Positions 21,588-38,499 of a stretch of 64,000 bases of DNA are shown piece after piece; positions within the stretch are counted from its first letter, which is position 1; every line of letters begins with the position of its first letter. A program made the translations under genes and the position numbers. Origin of the DNA: Nymphaea colorata (Eukaryota > Streptophyta > Magnoliopsida > Nymphaeales > Nymphaeaceae); assembly GCF_008831285.2 (NCBI RefSeq), contig NC_045141.1, positions 26,649,315 to 26,713,314 on the forward strand, written 5' to 3'. Below the pieces are notes generated by a model that did no database searches, was not told the origin of the DNA, and was given only the letters and a program-made list of their open reading frames with translations.

Positions 21588-24500
21588 ATGGGCTGTGCTA
21601 CCTCCAGGCTAGAGGGCGAGGACACTGTCAGCCAGTGCAAGGAGCGCCGCCGCCTCATGAAACAGGCGGTGAAGTCCCGCCACCTCTTCGCGGCAGCTCA
21701 CTCCGATTACCTCCATCACCTCCGCCTCACTGGCGCCGCGCTCTCAAACTTTGCTGCTGGCGAGTCCCTGACTGTTTCAGAAGGGACTCCTCCAGTTTTC
21801 CTCCACCGCGCTCTCTCCTCGTCCGCCGACCATCCTCCCCGTCCTCCGCCCCTCCAATCGACCGCGAATTCTCATTCCTTCCGCGCGGTCTCCGCCTCCA
21901 CCTCCCACTTGCCATCCCCGGCGAACCCACACCCTCCCGCCAAAACTCTACCTACAGGGATCATGTCCGGCAAAACGAACCCCGCGTCCTTCTTCACCTC
22001 ATCACCGACCCACTCCAACGCCGGGTCTTCCCGTTCGTCCAATTTCCCTTTCGCCGGAAAACCACTGTTCGCTGATAAGACGAACTCCGTCTACTCGAAC
22101 ATGTCCCCTTCACAGTCCTCATCCTCAATGTGGAACTGGGAGAATTTCTACCCGCCATCACCTCCAGGGTCGGATTTCTATCGGCAGCGCGCGGAAGTGA
22201 AATCCCGCGAGCACGAGGCACACGCCACCGCCGAGCACGATGATCACACTACCGGAGAGCGGGAAGAGGTGCGGTGCAGCGACTGGGGAGACGGGTACTT
22301 CTGCAGCACGAGCGCTAGCAGCTCCGACGATGAGGACGGCCGGAGCGGCGGCGCGCCGGAGAACGCGGAATCTCGCTCGGAGAGTTGGGTTCCGGCGGAG
22401 TCCGCGGACAAGTTCAGCCGTAAATCGGATACCGAGGAGGTCGTTGACTCCTCAGTGAAGTGGAACGACGGCGTGGCAGAATTGAAGATAGTCAGGAGGC
22501 ACAAGGATCTAGCAGAGATCGCGGCAGCTCTTGAAGAGTGCTTCGTGAAGGCAGCCGAGGCCGGGAAGGAGGTGGCAGAGTTCCTCGAGATGGATAGGGA
22601 ACAGCTAGATCGGAATTTCCGGAACTTGACGAGTAAGGATTCTATGGGGCTTCGTTGTCCTCCATTGGACTTCTCAGATTTTGGTTCCGCATTGGATTTC
22701 TCAGATCATGTCATCCATCTCCGTTTCGTGATTTCCAAACTCAGAATTATGGTTCTTTTTTTTTTCTTTCTCTCTCAAGATAAATTCTCCAAATTCTCGA
22801 TTTAAATTGCTCTAATCCGGTGAAAACCGGGGTAAAATTTGTGAAGCCTTGGTATTTCAAGAATTTTGAGACTTAGTTTGAACACTTTTTTCTCTAGATC
22901 TTGTATGTTTTTTTTTTCTTTTGTTTCCTTTCAGTTCTTCTCGCGTCATCCGGCACCATTTTTTTGGCCATCTCGGAGCCACTAGAAATTTTCTATTTTT
23001 CATTCCCGGCAAGGTTTTCGGTTTCAGAGACAATTCATGTGGCACTTGCCAATTCTGTTTGCTATCTTAAGAATTTTCCACACGCCTTTTTCTGTGTTCA
23101 TGTGGAACTTTCCGGCTTCTCTTTGCCACATTCCGGCCAACTCTCTGTTCCCCCTTTGTGGTCTTAACGGGTGAAGCTTTTGGGCTTCATCTTCTTTCCA
23201 ATATCCAAACCGAAACCCTTTTCCTGCCTCCGGCGTATTGGCCGGAATCTGTGCTCTTTGCATCATCCCACTCAGCTTTGTCCAGTACTGAGCATTTTTA
23301 TTGGAAACTTCTCTTTGTCAGGGTTGCGGACAAAATAGTCTCAAAGAAAACCGGTTTCCTTTATTCCCTCTATTTTATCATTTTCACTCTCTGAAAATTG
23401 ATGAATCCCAAATTTACGCTTCTTTTTGTTTTTTGGGTTTTGCGAACGAGAACTGTAATATAAAAACTGTCTGGCGCTTGCGAATTTGTCATTTTTTGTA
23501 CCGATGAAGGGACGCGGAACAAATCATTTTTGAAGATTTAAGGGGCTTAAATGACAATTTTGAAATATCCAAAGAACATACCTGGACTTTGCTACCACAT
23601 GCTCAGATGCAACCTTTCGTAATTCAGAAGCCTCAGGGAATATCTCGATGACGCATCCACCTCCTCCTTTTTATTCAATGCCGAAACTATCCCTTCGTTC
23701 ATGGAGGAACTCAATCTGCAAGAGTTAAGATTAAGTTGGTCTCTGCTTTTTCACTTGAACAGCCACATGATCTTTTGGTAGCTCAACAGATTTAGCTTGA
23801 TCAAACACCGTCCAGTTTTTCCTGTTCCTCATGGTATTTGCTCTCTGTTGTTCATAGAGAAAGTGTATCACTCAAACAATTTCTTCGCCAACCTTTCATC
23901 AAGTTGGACGTCAAGACCTCCATTAGCAATCAAGTACAGCATGCAGGCAGGGGCTCTTACAGAATCAGGCGGCAGGAAAAGCCACTGTTCTACGTTGGAG
24001 CAGCTCCTTGCATGGGAGAAAAAGCTCTATGAAGAAGTGAAGGTAAGCATTTATTAGTTATCTTGGAAATGTCTTTATATGTATACCCTGTTACCTCCTT
24101 TAAGCTGTCTTTGCATGTAGCCCAAAAAATTTTGACTTGATCGCTGAGGAGACTCCTACTTTCGCTTTTGTCGCTGAGACTAGTTCCAACGGAAAATACA
24201 AAAAAGGAGGAAATTGATAATCTCTGATATTTCCTCAGGCACAAAATTAAACCCTCCATCCAGACTTTGTTTCAGGGTCCATCCATTGACAAAATATTCC
24301 ACCATTGTCTATCTCGAGATCTCTTCTACTTTCTGATACATAGTGCTAATCTCTTCACTGTAATAGGCAGTCAGCCACTAGTTTTTCTCTTCTACTTGTC
24401 ATGAGAAGAACTATATTGTCATCATTTGGTGAAAACTAACCAAAATTATTTTTCCGGAGAAATCTCACAAATCACTGCAACTACATGCATACAGCATACG

Positions 24501-26535
24501 TTTGCATCCTTTGAGAGAGATAATGATTAGTACATTCCTTCGTGGATGAAGGCAAGAGAGGCAGCAAAAATAGGACACGAGAAAAAGCTACATTCATTAC
24601 AGAGTCAAGAATACAGAGGAGAGAAGGAGGCCAAGCTGGACAAGACCAAGGCATCTATAAAGAAGTTTCAGTCGCTGATAATGGTGGCTTCTCAAGCTGT
24701 AACAACCACTTCCTCTGCTATTACTGCCGTCAGAGACAATGAGCTTGGTCCTCAACTCCTTGAATTTTGTTATCGGTAATAACACTGTTCTTTCTTTTTT
24801 AGTTTTTTTCTTTTCCTTTCTCCTTTCACCACTAAAGGAAACAAAGACGTGAGTGGTTTCTTTTATTATTGACTTCTGTTATATTCTTTCTAGATAGGGG
24901 AAGCTGGACATCCACATACTAGTAAGTGAACAGCTAGAATTTTTTCTCTCTCTCATGGCATGCTCAATGCCACTTCTAGTAGTACCTGTATCAACACTGA
25001 GGGCAAAATAAACTCAAGGTCCAGAAGAGAAGAGTCATACCTTGTATTGGAGTCATTTGAAGTCAACAACAATGCACTCTGCAATATGAATTTTGTTAGA
25101 AGAGCAAAATCTATAGCAGTAGTATTAAACTGCAGGAACTTGTTATTCAAAAATGGAACAGTTATGTGGACTAAAATGACTGTCTTCTGCAATGGGGCAT
25201 ACATCAATAACTACTGGTATGCCTGATGGTACTTTCATCATCCTGATGGATGTCAGGAAAATGTTAAATGTCACAGGACTGTATAGCTAGTTATTGTGAG
25301 TCACAGTAGAAGTAGGTCAGATGCTTGTAACAGAATTCTCAGCTTGCTATACCATGACTTGAGACCATTGGTGCTACAATTTTGGGCCTACCTATAGCAT
25401 CACATCTCAAGCGTATTCTATTCTGTTTTTCCAAAACGTAGACATATTATAGTGCTAATTCTATGCAGATGTAGCAAATATATAGCTTATCATTCTCCCA
25501 ATATGCATGGGACACCACTTCCTCTTTTTCCTCCGTTTGTGAGTTAGCAAATTTTGATCTGACATCTTGGTCACAGACTTTATTATTCTCTGTTAGTTGA
25601 TATGCACACACGTCACACGTGAGACTTATAGTTGATCTTATTTGATGCGTGATGCTAGTTTGGTGAGTGATACATGCATCTTATTAAGGTATTCTCCCTG
25701 CCGACTCTGTGCATGCAGGTTGATGAAAATGTGGAAGTCCATGAATCATGTTCACGAGATCCAAAATGATATTGTTCAGCAGGTCCGTGGTCTTATAAAT
25801 CGTTCTGATGTTGGTGAATCAACCACCGAACTTCATCGTCAGTCTACGCACCACCTCCAACTTGCTGTCTCAGGCTGGCATTCTTCCTTCTTCCAGCTTA
25901 CAAAGCATCACCGTGACTATATCCACTCACTGCATTCCTGGCTCAGGCTCACACTCTACCGCCTTGATGACTCGACGGAAAATGGCTCTGAGGGCATAGT
26001 TCCTGCAGCCTCTGAATCTGCCTCCAAGATTTACAACCTCTGCGAAGAGTGGAGACATGCTGTGGACCGCCTGCCTGACACAGTTGCTTCTGAGGCTATC
26101 AAGAGCTTCGTCACTGTTGTGCAAGCCATTTCCCTGCAGCAATCTGAGGAGCTTAGGTGCCGGAAGCGATCTGAAGCATCAGCAAGAGAGCTTGAGAAGA
26201 AAACAGCAGCACTGAGAGCACTGGAAAAGAAGTTCTATGGTTCAGTGAGCTCTTACTCGCTGGCAGGAATTAATGTACCTGGCAGCGGTTCAGACCCCAC
26301 AACCATTGATGCAAGGGATCCTCTAGCAGACAAGAGGCTAGTTGTAGCATCATGCCGGAGAAAGGCAGAAGAGGAGCTATCGAAGCATGCAAAGGCAGTG
26401 CAGGTAACGAGGGCAATGACACTCAACAACGTTCAAACTGGATTGCCCGGTGTCTTTCAGGCGATGACAGCATTTTCCGGTGTCTGCTCGGACACAATTG
26501 AAGCAGTTTACAACCATGCTAGAGAGACACTATAG
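21588..26535 (+). CDS. DUF630/DUF632 (bZIP-like) protein, NRG2/REL2-type family
   Basis: Four exons, 21588-22632, 23858-24042, 24552-24775 and 25719-26535, join in phase to encode 756 residues. The N-terminus [10 protein letters not shown] carries a Gly2 N-myristoylation and Cys3 palmitoylation pattern and starts the DUF630 domain (about residues 1-60; [38 protein letters not shown]). A Ser/Pro-rich low-complexity linker and an acidic stretch follow. DUF632 begins near residue 305 ([15 protein letters not shown]) and includes [49 protein letters not shown] and [15 protein letters not shown]. The C-terminal part is helical and Lys/Glu-rich. Family members include Arabidopsis NRG2, a nitrate-signalling regulator, and rice REL2, a leaf-morphology regulator. 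Which subgroup this belongs to is not decided. Membrane association through the acylated N-terminus is inferred. The exon borders have normal GT-AG sites. Confidence 0.93.
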
Positions 26536-29420
26536 ACATATTTATGATACGGCATCTCCAGGTGAAGCCCCAGGAAGCAAGTCGAGTCAGAAGAGGAACC
26601 ATAAAGATTTTGAATTACTATTTGAACGAGAATAAGGATTGCTATAAACTACTTTGTAAAGTTGTACAGGAATCTGGTGATTGTTGCTGTATGGTTAATA
26701 AATTTGGGTGTATGAAAAAACCCGTTCTATGGATCTTGTTTACGTAACCTCTCTCGTGTTTACCGATTTTGTACAGGGTCTTCTTCTATGCATTGTTACC
26801 TCAAATCAATCGACAAAATATCCATGTCCTATTTTGGGAGCCTTTTACCTGTAACTTCGTACATCCTTATCATTTCTTGCAGCGAGGCCAACTTCACGCT
26901 AGTCTTGATTCGGAACCATTGCATCGATCAATCCCTCGCCCGTTGAAACGTAACATACTGCCAGTATGAAGGCTTTGACGCCTGGTTAAAAAGGAGGTTT
27001 GGTGTGAGTGTGATAAGAACAGACCAAAGGAAAACTTTAATCACATCCTATTTATTATAAATAGTGAATTGACTATCATGTCTATAAACTCGAGTTCACC
27101 TAGTTGGAATAAGGTTTGATGATGATAATAATTATAATACAGGTAACAACTTAAAACGCGTATTCCTAAAAGAATTACCCTCTTCCATTTTTGACATCCT
27201 CCAGGGGAAGCTAACATACGGACAAATAACAGTAAATATATTCTGACGACAAATGGGCCTACCAGCAATCTATGACTGGTTAGGGCGTCATAGGTCGGTG
27301 CCGTCCTCATCAATGACGGCACCAACGAAACTAGTCATAATCCTGTGTGTGGGCATTCAATTCGTGGCCAGGCAGACAGCAGACTTGGTCCGACCCTTTT
27401 GCGCTAGGGGTGCTTCGCACCAAGCGGGCCACAACCTTGTGGCACCTGATAGCGTCCTGGTAACTACTTTCCAGTGGCTCTCGTTGAATAACAGATCCAT
27501 TTTTGCTAACACTGGATGCATTTAAGTATGCGTCGTTGGAAATTTTATGACATAAAAAATAAACTAAACATAAAATAACATAATGTTAAAACAGGGAAAA
27601 GCTCAAAAGTTCTTTTTTAAGGTAAGAAAGCCAACGGATCCCATGTAATTTAGTTTTCCATGCTTGTAGCAAAAATTTTAAGCAAACTTTTGGGGTTCCT
27701 TCTCCCCTCATAATACTGACAACAACAAAAAAGGACGATAACATGTCACTGTTGAGACTAAACAGTAAAAGGTGAGGCATTGATCTTTTCAAAAGTTTGT
27801 CCTTAAAGACCAGTTGCATATAATTATGTCCTTGCTGCTTGTTAGCAATTTGCATTTGACTTAGTCACCAATTTTCCTTGTTCAAGTCTCAAGGGCAGTC
27901 GCTTATTCAGCATTCTGCCGCTTCTGCATATTGCCGACCCACAACTCCTCTTCCACGTTACTATTCATTCAGTAAATTTCCACTCAAATCCAAGATGCAG
28001 CATTTGCCCTTGAAACTTCGCAAGAACTGAGCATCGATTTTTCCTTTCTGTACTGGAGGAACAAAAAAGCTCAGAAAGGACTGCACGTTGTGTGCGTGTT
28101 GTTAGAGAGAGAGAGAGAGGAAGAGTTGATAAAGGTGAAGTACCACAAGAACAGGAGACAGAATAATTTTCCGGTTTGATTTCAAAAGAATTTGACTTTC
28201 GTCTGCACTGAAAAAGATACTCGAGGAAAAAGGAAATTGCCATCATTTTCCACTGCAATCCAGAAAACAAAGTTTGGGATGTACAACGCACAGAAAGAGC
28301 CATGAAAACCATGTAGTGTGGAAGCTACTTTTCCAAAGTGAAAAAGGTTTTGATGATATAACCGCTGGGCTTGCAGCCGTGCCTATTTTAGCCTGTCTCC
28401 ACGTCTGAACTTTTACCGTATGTTCCCAAAAGAAGGTTCCTTAACGAGTAAGTGATCAACGACAACATCAAAATTTAGAAGTTGGGGAAAAGCAGTTTAG
28501 GGATGCAAACCGCTGAGAGTCGGAATAGAAATAAATTGGAAATGGGATCAGAATCCGATCTGGTAGAGCCAAAAATTATATACCAACTTTCCAACAAATA
28601 GCATCCTTACAGGGACCGTTCACATTTCCGGCTAGGCGTTTGTGCCAGACAAATACAGGGACAAGATTAGTAGGTTAAGTAAACTGACGGTCGTCTCGGG
28701 AGAACTAAATCTCCACCATCCATGATCATGGTGGAAGGGCACAACTACGTAAATATGTTATTATATTTTTTCGACACCCCCATCACTTGGCATTCAGAAT
28801 GATTGAATGGTTGAAGGAGAACAGCTGACAGTAGAGATATCAGATCCATTAAAGAACTTTTAATATGATTCATTAGTCCTGCAACTGCAATCAGGAGCAA
28901 TACCCGGTCTGGTCCCTACGAATGGGGCCACTGACAGAGTAAGCAAGCACTAAAATTCCACAGTCTAGAAGCATACATTTATTGAAATTTTGTTTGCTAT
29001 TAAATGACAGGAGAAAAAAAACAAAGTATTTTAAAGGAGTGAGAATAGAATATAAAACCAACACCACATTTCTACGGGCTTCGAGATTTTGTGAACTGCT
29101 TTTCGTATGAAAGTTTTCTTTGATAAGCACATGCTTTTGAACGCGGTGCCAGCAGCTTTCTCACTTCTTGTGAGGCTTCTTTCCAGCCCTTTTTATCAGT
29201 TTGTTCTTAAAATACCATCGTCTGAGATTTTGCTTTTAAAAATTGGACACAAGCTTAACGTCATATAGATCAGCACGCGTCTGTGCAAATCCAAGAAATT
29301 TCCTTACTGCCAAAAAGCGCGCTTTTTGCCTCATTTTACGATTCAAGTGCTGCACCTGATATTGCTGAGACATGTTCTTTGGGTCACGCGCCTGACACTC
29401 GGGCATGGACACCAATCACA
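26536..29420. other. 3' flank and intergenic DNA
   Basis: The 3' UTR of the DUF630/632 gene probably ends near 26690-26720 (GTTAATAAATT context). The remainder is AT-rich and has no gene I can support. It holds the foldback element at 27271-27339 and a short (GA)n at about 28102-28118. Confidence 0.5.
27271..27339. repeat. foldback (palindromic) element
   Basis: The inner stem GGTGCCGTC (27297-27305) pairs perfectly with GACGGCACC (27315-27323) around a 9-nt loop. An outer arm, TATGACTGGTT (27271-27281), pairs 10 of 11 bases with AACTAGTCATA (27329-27339). The sequence between the arms does not pair well. It could be the core of a small foldback MITE or a hairpin RNA. No target-site duplication was identified. 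Confidence 0.5.
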
Positions 29421-32730
<3,310 letters not shown>

Positions 32731-32731
32731 C

Positions 32732-32789
32732 ACCGTGTAAAACCGTGAATGGTACATGTTACCGTGTAAAACCGTGAACGGTACATATT
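32732..32789. repeat. 29-bp tandem duplication
   Basis: Two adjacent copies of a 29-bp unit beginning ACCGTGTAAAACCGTGAA (32732-32760 and 32761-32789) differ at two positions. It is a recent local duplication with no coding role visible. Confidence 0.85.
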
Positions 32790-35700
32790 AGAATTTAGAA
32801 TAGCAATTCATGAATCGTCATAAAAGTTCAATTTCACAGGGCTTTTTTTCTCTTTTCTGGACTGTAGACTTGATCTCGTCACTTGTTGATCTCATAGTGC
32901 TTCCTGAAAGGCTGAGTAGATGTACCCAGGTAGGGCAGGATTACTGACATTCGGTGAGGGAAAAAGCTCGATAAAGTACCAAAACACGCAGTAGCGTGTT
33001 AGTGTACTGATAAATTAAAGATGATACTGCACCATACTAATAAAAGCGGCGTAGAGTCACCTGGAAAAAGGAAACAATTACCCCTTTCTTACTATAAAAG
33101 AAGCTAGAAGAAATCCCATGACAATTCTACCCTTGAAATATTTCACCAAGTAGCATTCTCATGCGGTCATTGCATAATTTGCATTTGCTTAAAGGCCGCA
33201 TGGCTCCTTTTCTTATAGCTATTGGCAACAGTAAGGAGGCATTACCGGTCAGTGGGCCAGAACGGGTTCCTTGCGGCACTGAAATGACTACTGACAGGAA
33301 AGAACGTTACTAGGCACTGGAACGATGAAGAACGTCCATGCATCGTTAGGTTTTGAGAAGTCCCTTAACATCTTCAAGAACTTTAAGAATAAGGTAATCG
33401 ATGAACCAATTAAGGAATTTTTTCAAACGATTCCATGAACAAGATTCAACCATTTTCATGTCAGGTTTCTCAGATTCCTCATTTATGAAAACAATATGAT
33501 TAGACTCTTATAAGGTACCAACATAAAGGTGTGATGTTGGAAACCAAATGACATCCATGAAGTTCATTCAATTCCTTGCAATTACAGTGACCATAAGATA
33601 AGGAAATCAAACAAAATAGCATGGTACGCGTACGAATGAACAACTTGCAGATATAGGACATGGGGAATATTTAAACAATGTAAGCAAATCAGGAAGAAAG
33701 AAAAGTACTTAGCTTAATTTCAGAGTTCATATATCCCGAAGCTTGAAAATTTTCAGAGTTTATATTTCCTGAAGCATGGAGTCTGACTGCAAAAGCTTGC
33801 TTCACAAAGTATAATTTCTCCTGTATTTTTAGAAAACGAAATGAAATGAGTCATCTATGAATTGGAAATACCAAAGCTAAAAGGAAATGCATGATAGTAA
33901 ACTAAATCTCACTTTTCTTAATTGCAGTATTCCGTTCTCATGGCAGCATAAGTTACTGAAATATACCATCAAAGAAAATCTTAAACTCCCTTGTAATTTT
34001 ATTATATTTGCCACTTCACAGTAATTCAACATAAAGTGAATTATCACCTTAGTTGTCAAAATCTCGACTAGTCTGACTGAATGGTTATCGACCAACTTGC
34101 ATTTCAGACCAACAACTAGTTCGTCAGATTAATCAATTGGCCAGCTAAGTAGTCCCTGACTAATAAATATATATGTGCATTCTTTATAATCAATATATGT
34201 GTTTTTGCATCCATTTCTATATATATGTTTATTGTTATCTTTTGCGCCTCTGCTAATTTGACTTCTCACCCCAATCATTTCAGTTAGTGTAGCACTGCAT
34301 TAGCTGTCATCGTAGAACAACAGCAGCCAATGATTGCAAGGGTCATGCATTCAAATAGAGCCTGCAAAGTTCTTTTGATCCACAAATACAGCCTACTAAA
34401 ATCATCATTTGTAATGCTGTTTTGTTTCCCTAATTTCTCGTGAGCGTGAAAAATGTGGATACATCATCATATCGTCACACTATGAAAGAAAAAATGTACA
34501 GAAAAGCACTCAATCCATGTATACCTTCACGCTCATTCATTTATTCTATCACACCGCTCCTAGAATTCTTCTACACAACACAGAAAAATGTGCCTGTCAA
34601 TCTTAACAAGTATGAGTCAAGCATTAAAAGAAGTATGCTTTCATTGTCATGCAAATTACTTGTAAAAATATTCTGAATATGTAGAAAATTGTGAAAAAAG
34701 TGGAAAATCGGCTTGAAACATATACACGAAGCTGTAAAAAAGCATCGAGAATAGAAGGTCAACATGACACCTACTTCGAAATTGTTCCTTAGAGAACCTA
34801 TTGCCCTTCAAAAACAAATTGGCTCAAAACATCAATATTCATGTCATCTAACTAGGACCCTCACTGCCTCGGACCTCATGTTGCTCCAGCTGTCTCTCAG
34901 CTTCAATCCGAAGCACATATGCACACAAATTCAGACTCCTAAGGCATAACACCATAGTCCATTTAATGCTACCACATATCGTCCCAGTAAATAATGGCAC
35001 TGTTTTGTTGACAGTTTCATTTTACTTTCCCACCAGTGAAAAATCACATATTTTCCTTATCAATATTCAAGAGAGAATAACATTTTTCAGGCAAAACCAA
35101 TTTAAAGGATGATAGTATTCCTAAGGATGACATGATGTTACTTTTAAGAATGACAAATAACCAATTTGACCATATTGTATCATCCGTAATCTGGTAAAGC
35201 AAACATCAAAGGCGAAGATCATTTCAAATGGTAGGCGACAAATGGATCAACAACATCAAAGCTTCAAACCATTGCTATTAGACTGTAATCTCTGTCAGCC
35301 ACATCGTCCTGCTATAAAGGAAATTATAGCATGTATTCTCAAATGCATAAACCAAAAAGGAACAAGCTCACCAGCATACAGACAGAGAATCTAGGCTATG
35401 TAACTTATGACTTCCTCAGCAAAAAAAAAAAAAAAAGTTCATGTTTTGTTACTAGTCTTGCCATACATTGGCATGTAATATGTACGTACAGTTACATTTT
35501 TAAAAGTTCATGTTTTATTGTTTTAGTTGCATGCAAAACTAGGCTATCGAAAATTTGGGGGTGAAAACTACACAAGAGTTTACTTTTAAGGGGGGCCATA
35601 GTTTCCACCACTCTTAACATGGGTTTATCTGTTCATCCTATTCCTTCTTTTGAAGCAACGACACAGCCATATATGAGCAGAGGTGGGGCATGAGCCACAA

Positions 35701-37620
35701 GAAAGTGGAAATGACACATGACATTGAAATCATCGACTATAATGATGGAACAGCAAAAGAGTTGACTCTGTAAGTTCATTACTTCATTTTCTTGAACAAT
35801 TCTCCGTATCATCTTTGGTTTGTCGCACTTCTATGTTTTTGCTTTGTTTTTGTTGATAACTTGTTAACTGACAAACATCTTCATGAGTCATATAGCTGAT
35901 TATTTCATGTTGCATTCCCTTTGAATCTTTGATTAGTTGCTTACTTGATTTTGAATTTATGTGATTGACACTGTTTGGACTTTGGATGAATCGATAGCAC
36001 GTACACACAAAAACACACATATTGCCACACCCTGGACCTATGTGACAAAAGACACAATGTTGCAAGCTGCGACAGTTATTCATCAATTCATAACAAAAAC
36101 ACATGCAGGAGAATCAACTTTTTTCTTCCTTCTATCAAACATATCAGAAATTTTTAAGCTAGTGCCTATGCTTGTAGTTAATTTGAATAGAAAATGAACA
36201 ATGTGGTAGAGTGATGCCACTCTGATAAGATTGCCGAGGATGAGATTCGCAAACTACAGTCTAGTGCAATATCAGTTCCACGGCTTTTGGACAATATTTT
36301 CTCATATACCTATTTGGCTATTTCATTAGATTTCAAGCTTCGGGGAAAACAAAAGGGAGAATATTCAAGTTGCATCCTGGTTTTGTATTTTCATGACAAT
36401 ATTTGTCAAAAACACCAAAGAGTAAAGCCCATATATCAGGTTGCATTATAAATTCTTAGGTGGACAATTCATGAAATTGATTTCCATATTGATATCGACA
36501 TGTTATTTAGATCCACTGAATTGGAAAAGGAATGCGTTTATGAAAAAGTATAATGGTGAACCAAAAAAGTCAAGCAAGAAAGTTTTGGTGAATGTCTCAT
36601 AATTCAAGTAAAAGTGTTGACATTGATGATCAGAGATTCAATCAAACAAAAAACCAAAATTGAAACTTATATTGATTAAATTCCAAGTAAATAAAAAGCA
36701 GTTTGGTCCGTTTGGAGCATATATAATAAATATTCTAATTAGCAAAAGCGGAAAGCATGTTCAGCTCTCACACTCGCAAAATCCTGAGCATCATGATAGA
36801 ATGCCTCAATCAAATCGAATCACAAATGAGAAGTATAACAAAGAATGTCGGTGGATGTTACACGCTTACATCTTTGCAAGAAAGTAGGTCGCTACTAAGA
36901 CAAAGGAACCCCCATTCAGGCATTTGAACGTACAAGCAAAAGGCCAAGGGCCATCGCTCTTCCCAGGTAGCAGCCGTAAGATGAGAAGAAAGACTATCCA
37001 AAAGGAAGGTGGAGAAAAGGAGTAGTGAAAAAGAGAAGCCTGCAAGAGCTAATGAAAAAAGAAACATTCTAAATAAAAGGAAGTCCCCCACATAGAGACA
37101 TGCTAAATGAAAAGAAGTTTGCTATAGTGAAGTTATGGATAATGTTAAATTTCTCCTGTTGTTTTAATAAGGCAAATTTCAAAATTAAAAGAAACTGCAT
37201 GAATCCAGCTTCCAACTGAATCCCAGTACTGTAAAATTCTTTTAGAAAGAAACGTGTAAAAGAAAGACAGAGATAGTATATGATAAAAACAGATAAAATA
37301 AAGATCAAAACGACATGAAGGAGTCGTGCCATCGCGATCCTTGCGAACTTGATCTAGTTCTTGATCAAGAGAACGGCAGAGAATAATGAAGAAATCTATG
37401 AAGACGGAAACCGACAGGAAGGATCTCATACATATTCGCAAACCGTTTCACGAATTTTATGATAGAGCTATAGTTCAATCAAATCAACGATCACGCGGCA
37501 AAATTAACGATGCAATCAACAGAGATGGAAATCAACAGTTCGGATTCTCGTTTGTGCGATTGCAAATTTGCGATCATTTCACAAATTTGTGTATGATTAA
37601 ACGAACTTGCAACAATATAA
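32790..37620. other. intergenic with scattered coding-like fragments
   Basis: AT-rich DNA. Short coding-like stretches that I could not assemble into a gene are at 35669-35770 (+, KKVEMTHDIEIIDYNDGT), 36219-36440 (+, DKIAEDEIRKLQSSAISV) and 34860-34920 (-, LRIEAERQLEQHEVRGSE). A minus-strand gene starting near 37732 might run through this region. None matches a family I can name. Confidence 0.3.
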
Positions 37621-37622
37621 AC

Positions 37623-37720
37623 GATGAAATCGACGAAGATGGAACCGATAAGGAGGAAGCAGATCAAAAATGATGAAATCGAGGAAGAGTGTGGCCGATA
37701 AGGAGGAAGGAGATCAAACG
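37623..37720. repeat. 49-bp imperfect tandem duplication
   Basis: GATGAAATCGACGAAG at 37623 and GATGAAATCGAGGAAG at 37672 begin two adjacent copies, each also containing CCGATAAGGAGGAAG and AGATCAAA. The pair lies just inside the first intron of the gene proposed at 37724-37850. Confidence 0.7.
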
Positions 37721-37723
37721 TAC

Positions 37724-37790
37724 CTGGTTCATGATATTGGGGTTGGCTTCGAAAGGAAGCCCTTGGCGCGCTCACACTCACAGACACACA

Positions 37791-37832
<42 letters not shown>

Positions 37833-37850
37833 TCGTACTTCGTCCTGAAA
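37724..37850 (-). other. possible first exon of an unresolved minus-strand gene
   Basis: On the minus strand a GA-rich leader (pure repeat at 37797-37829) leads to ATG AAC CAG (37732-37724), followed at once by a good donor, CAG|GTACGT. This looks like a plant 5' UTR with a short first coding exon (Met-Asn-Gln). Downstream exons could not be chained with confidence; candidates are noted in the neighbouring region. A non-coding leader exon is equally possible. Confidence 0.3.
37797..37829. repeat. (CT)n microsatellite
   Basis: About 16 CT units, read as GA in the proposed minus-strand transcript. Confidence 0.95.
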
Positions 37851-38499
37851 CGAATGAAGGCGGGAAACTGCCAGATCTTCTGGGAGGGAAAGCGGGAACG
37901 GTACTGTCATGCACAGACCGTTTGCTAGTCGGAACAAGCGTTCCTTGTTTTTGGAAAAGTTGGACAACTTATAATTCTATTCAGTGTTTGTTTGCACGGA
38001 TGTAATGACAAAATCTCCAACTTATTTTGTTCAATGTTTGTTTACACGTTATGATATCTTTGCAAATATCGTGATATTAACGAGAAAAATATACAAAAAT
38101 AAAAAAAACCCAAAAAAGCCTGTTTTTTTGGGGAAAAAAACATAAAAAATGTATTGATTGTGATTTTTCCCGTCCTTTTTCTCCCGTCTTTTTTCCCCTT
38201 TTTTTTGTCTTTTTTAAGGTTAGTGACATCGTACATTCTGATTTAAACCTAAATTAATTATTTAATATCATTCTTATCATTATTACTACATTATTTTTAT
38301 TCTTTTATCTAGTTTTTCTTGTCTTATTATTAATCTCTCTTTTTTTTCCAAAAATTTGAAGTGATTTTTCTGAAATATTAACAATTTGGACAAAAAATGT
38401 CTAACAAAACCTCATTGTTAAACCATGAACTATACAAGTTTAACACACACACACACATATATATATATAAAGCAAATGGATGATTTAGAGAAAAATAAT

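Noticed and set aside
21515-22075. 186-codon plus-strand frame overlapping the DUF630 exon
   Set aside because: It is in another frame of a clearly recognised GC-rich coding exon and has no domain of its own.
36330-36440. Minus-strand DIWALLFGVF resembling a kinase motif
   Set aside because: It is isolated, lacks APE or catalytic-loop motifs and is followed by a stop.
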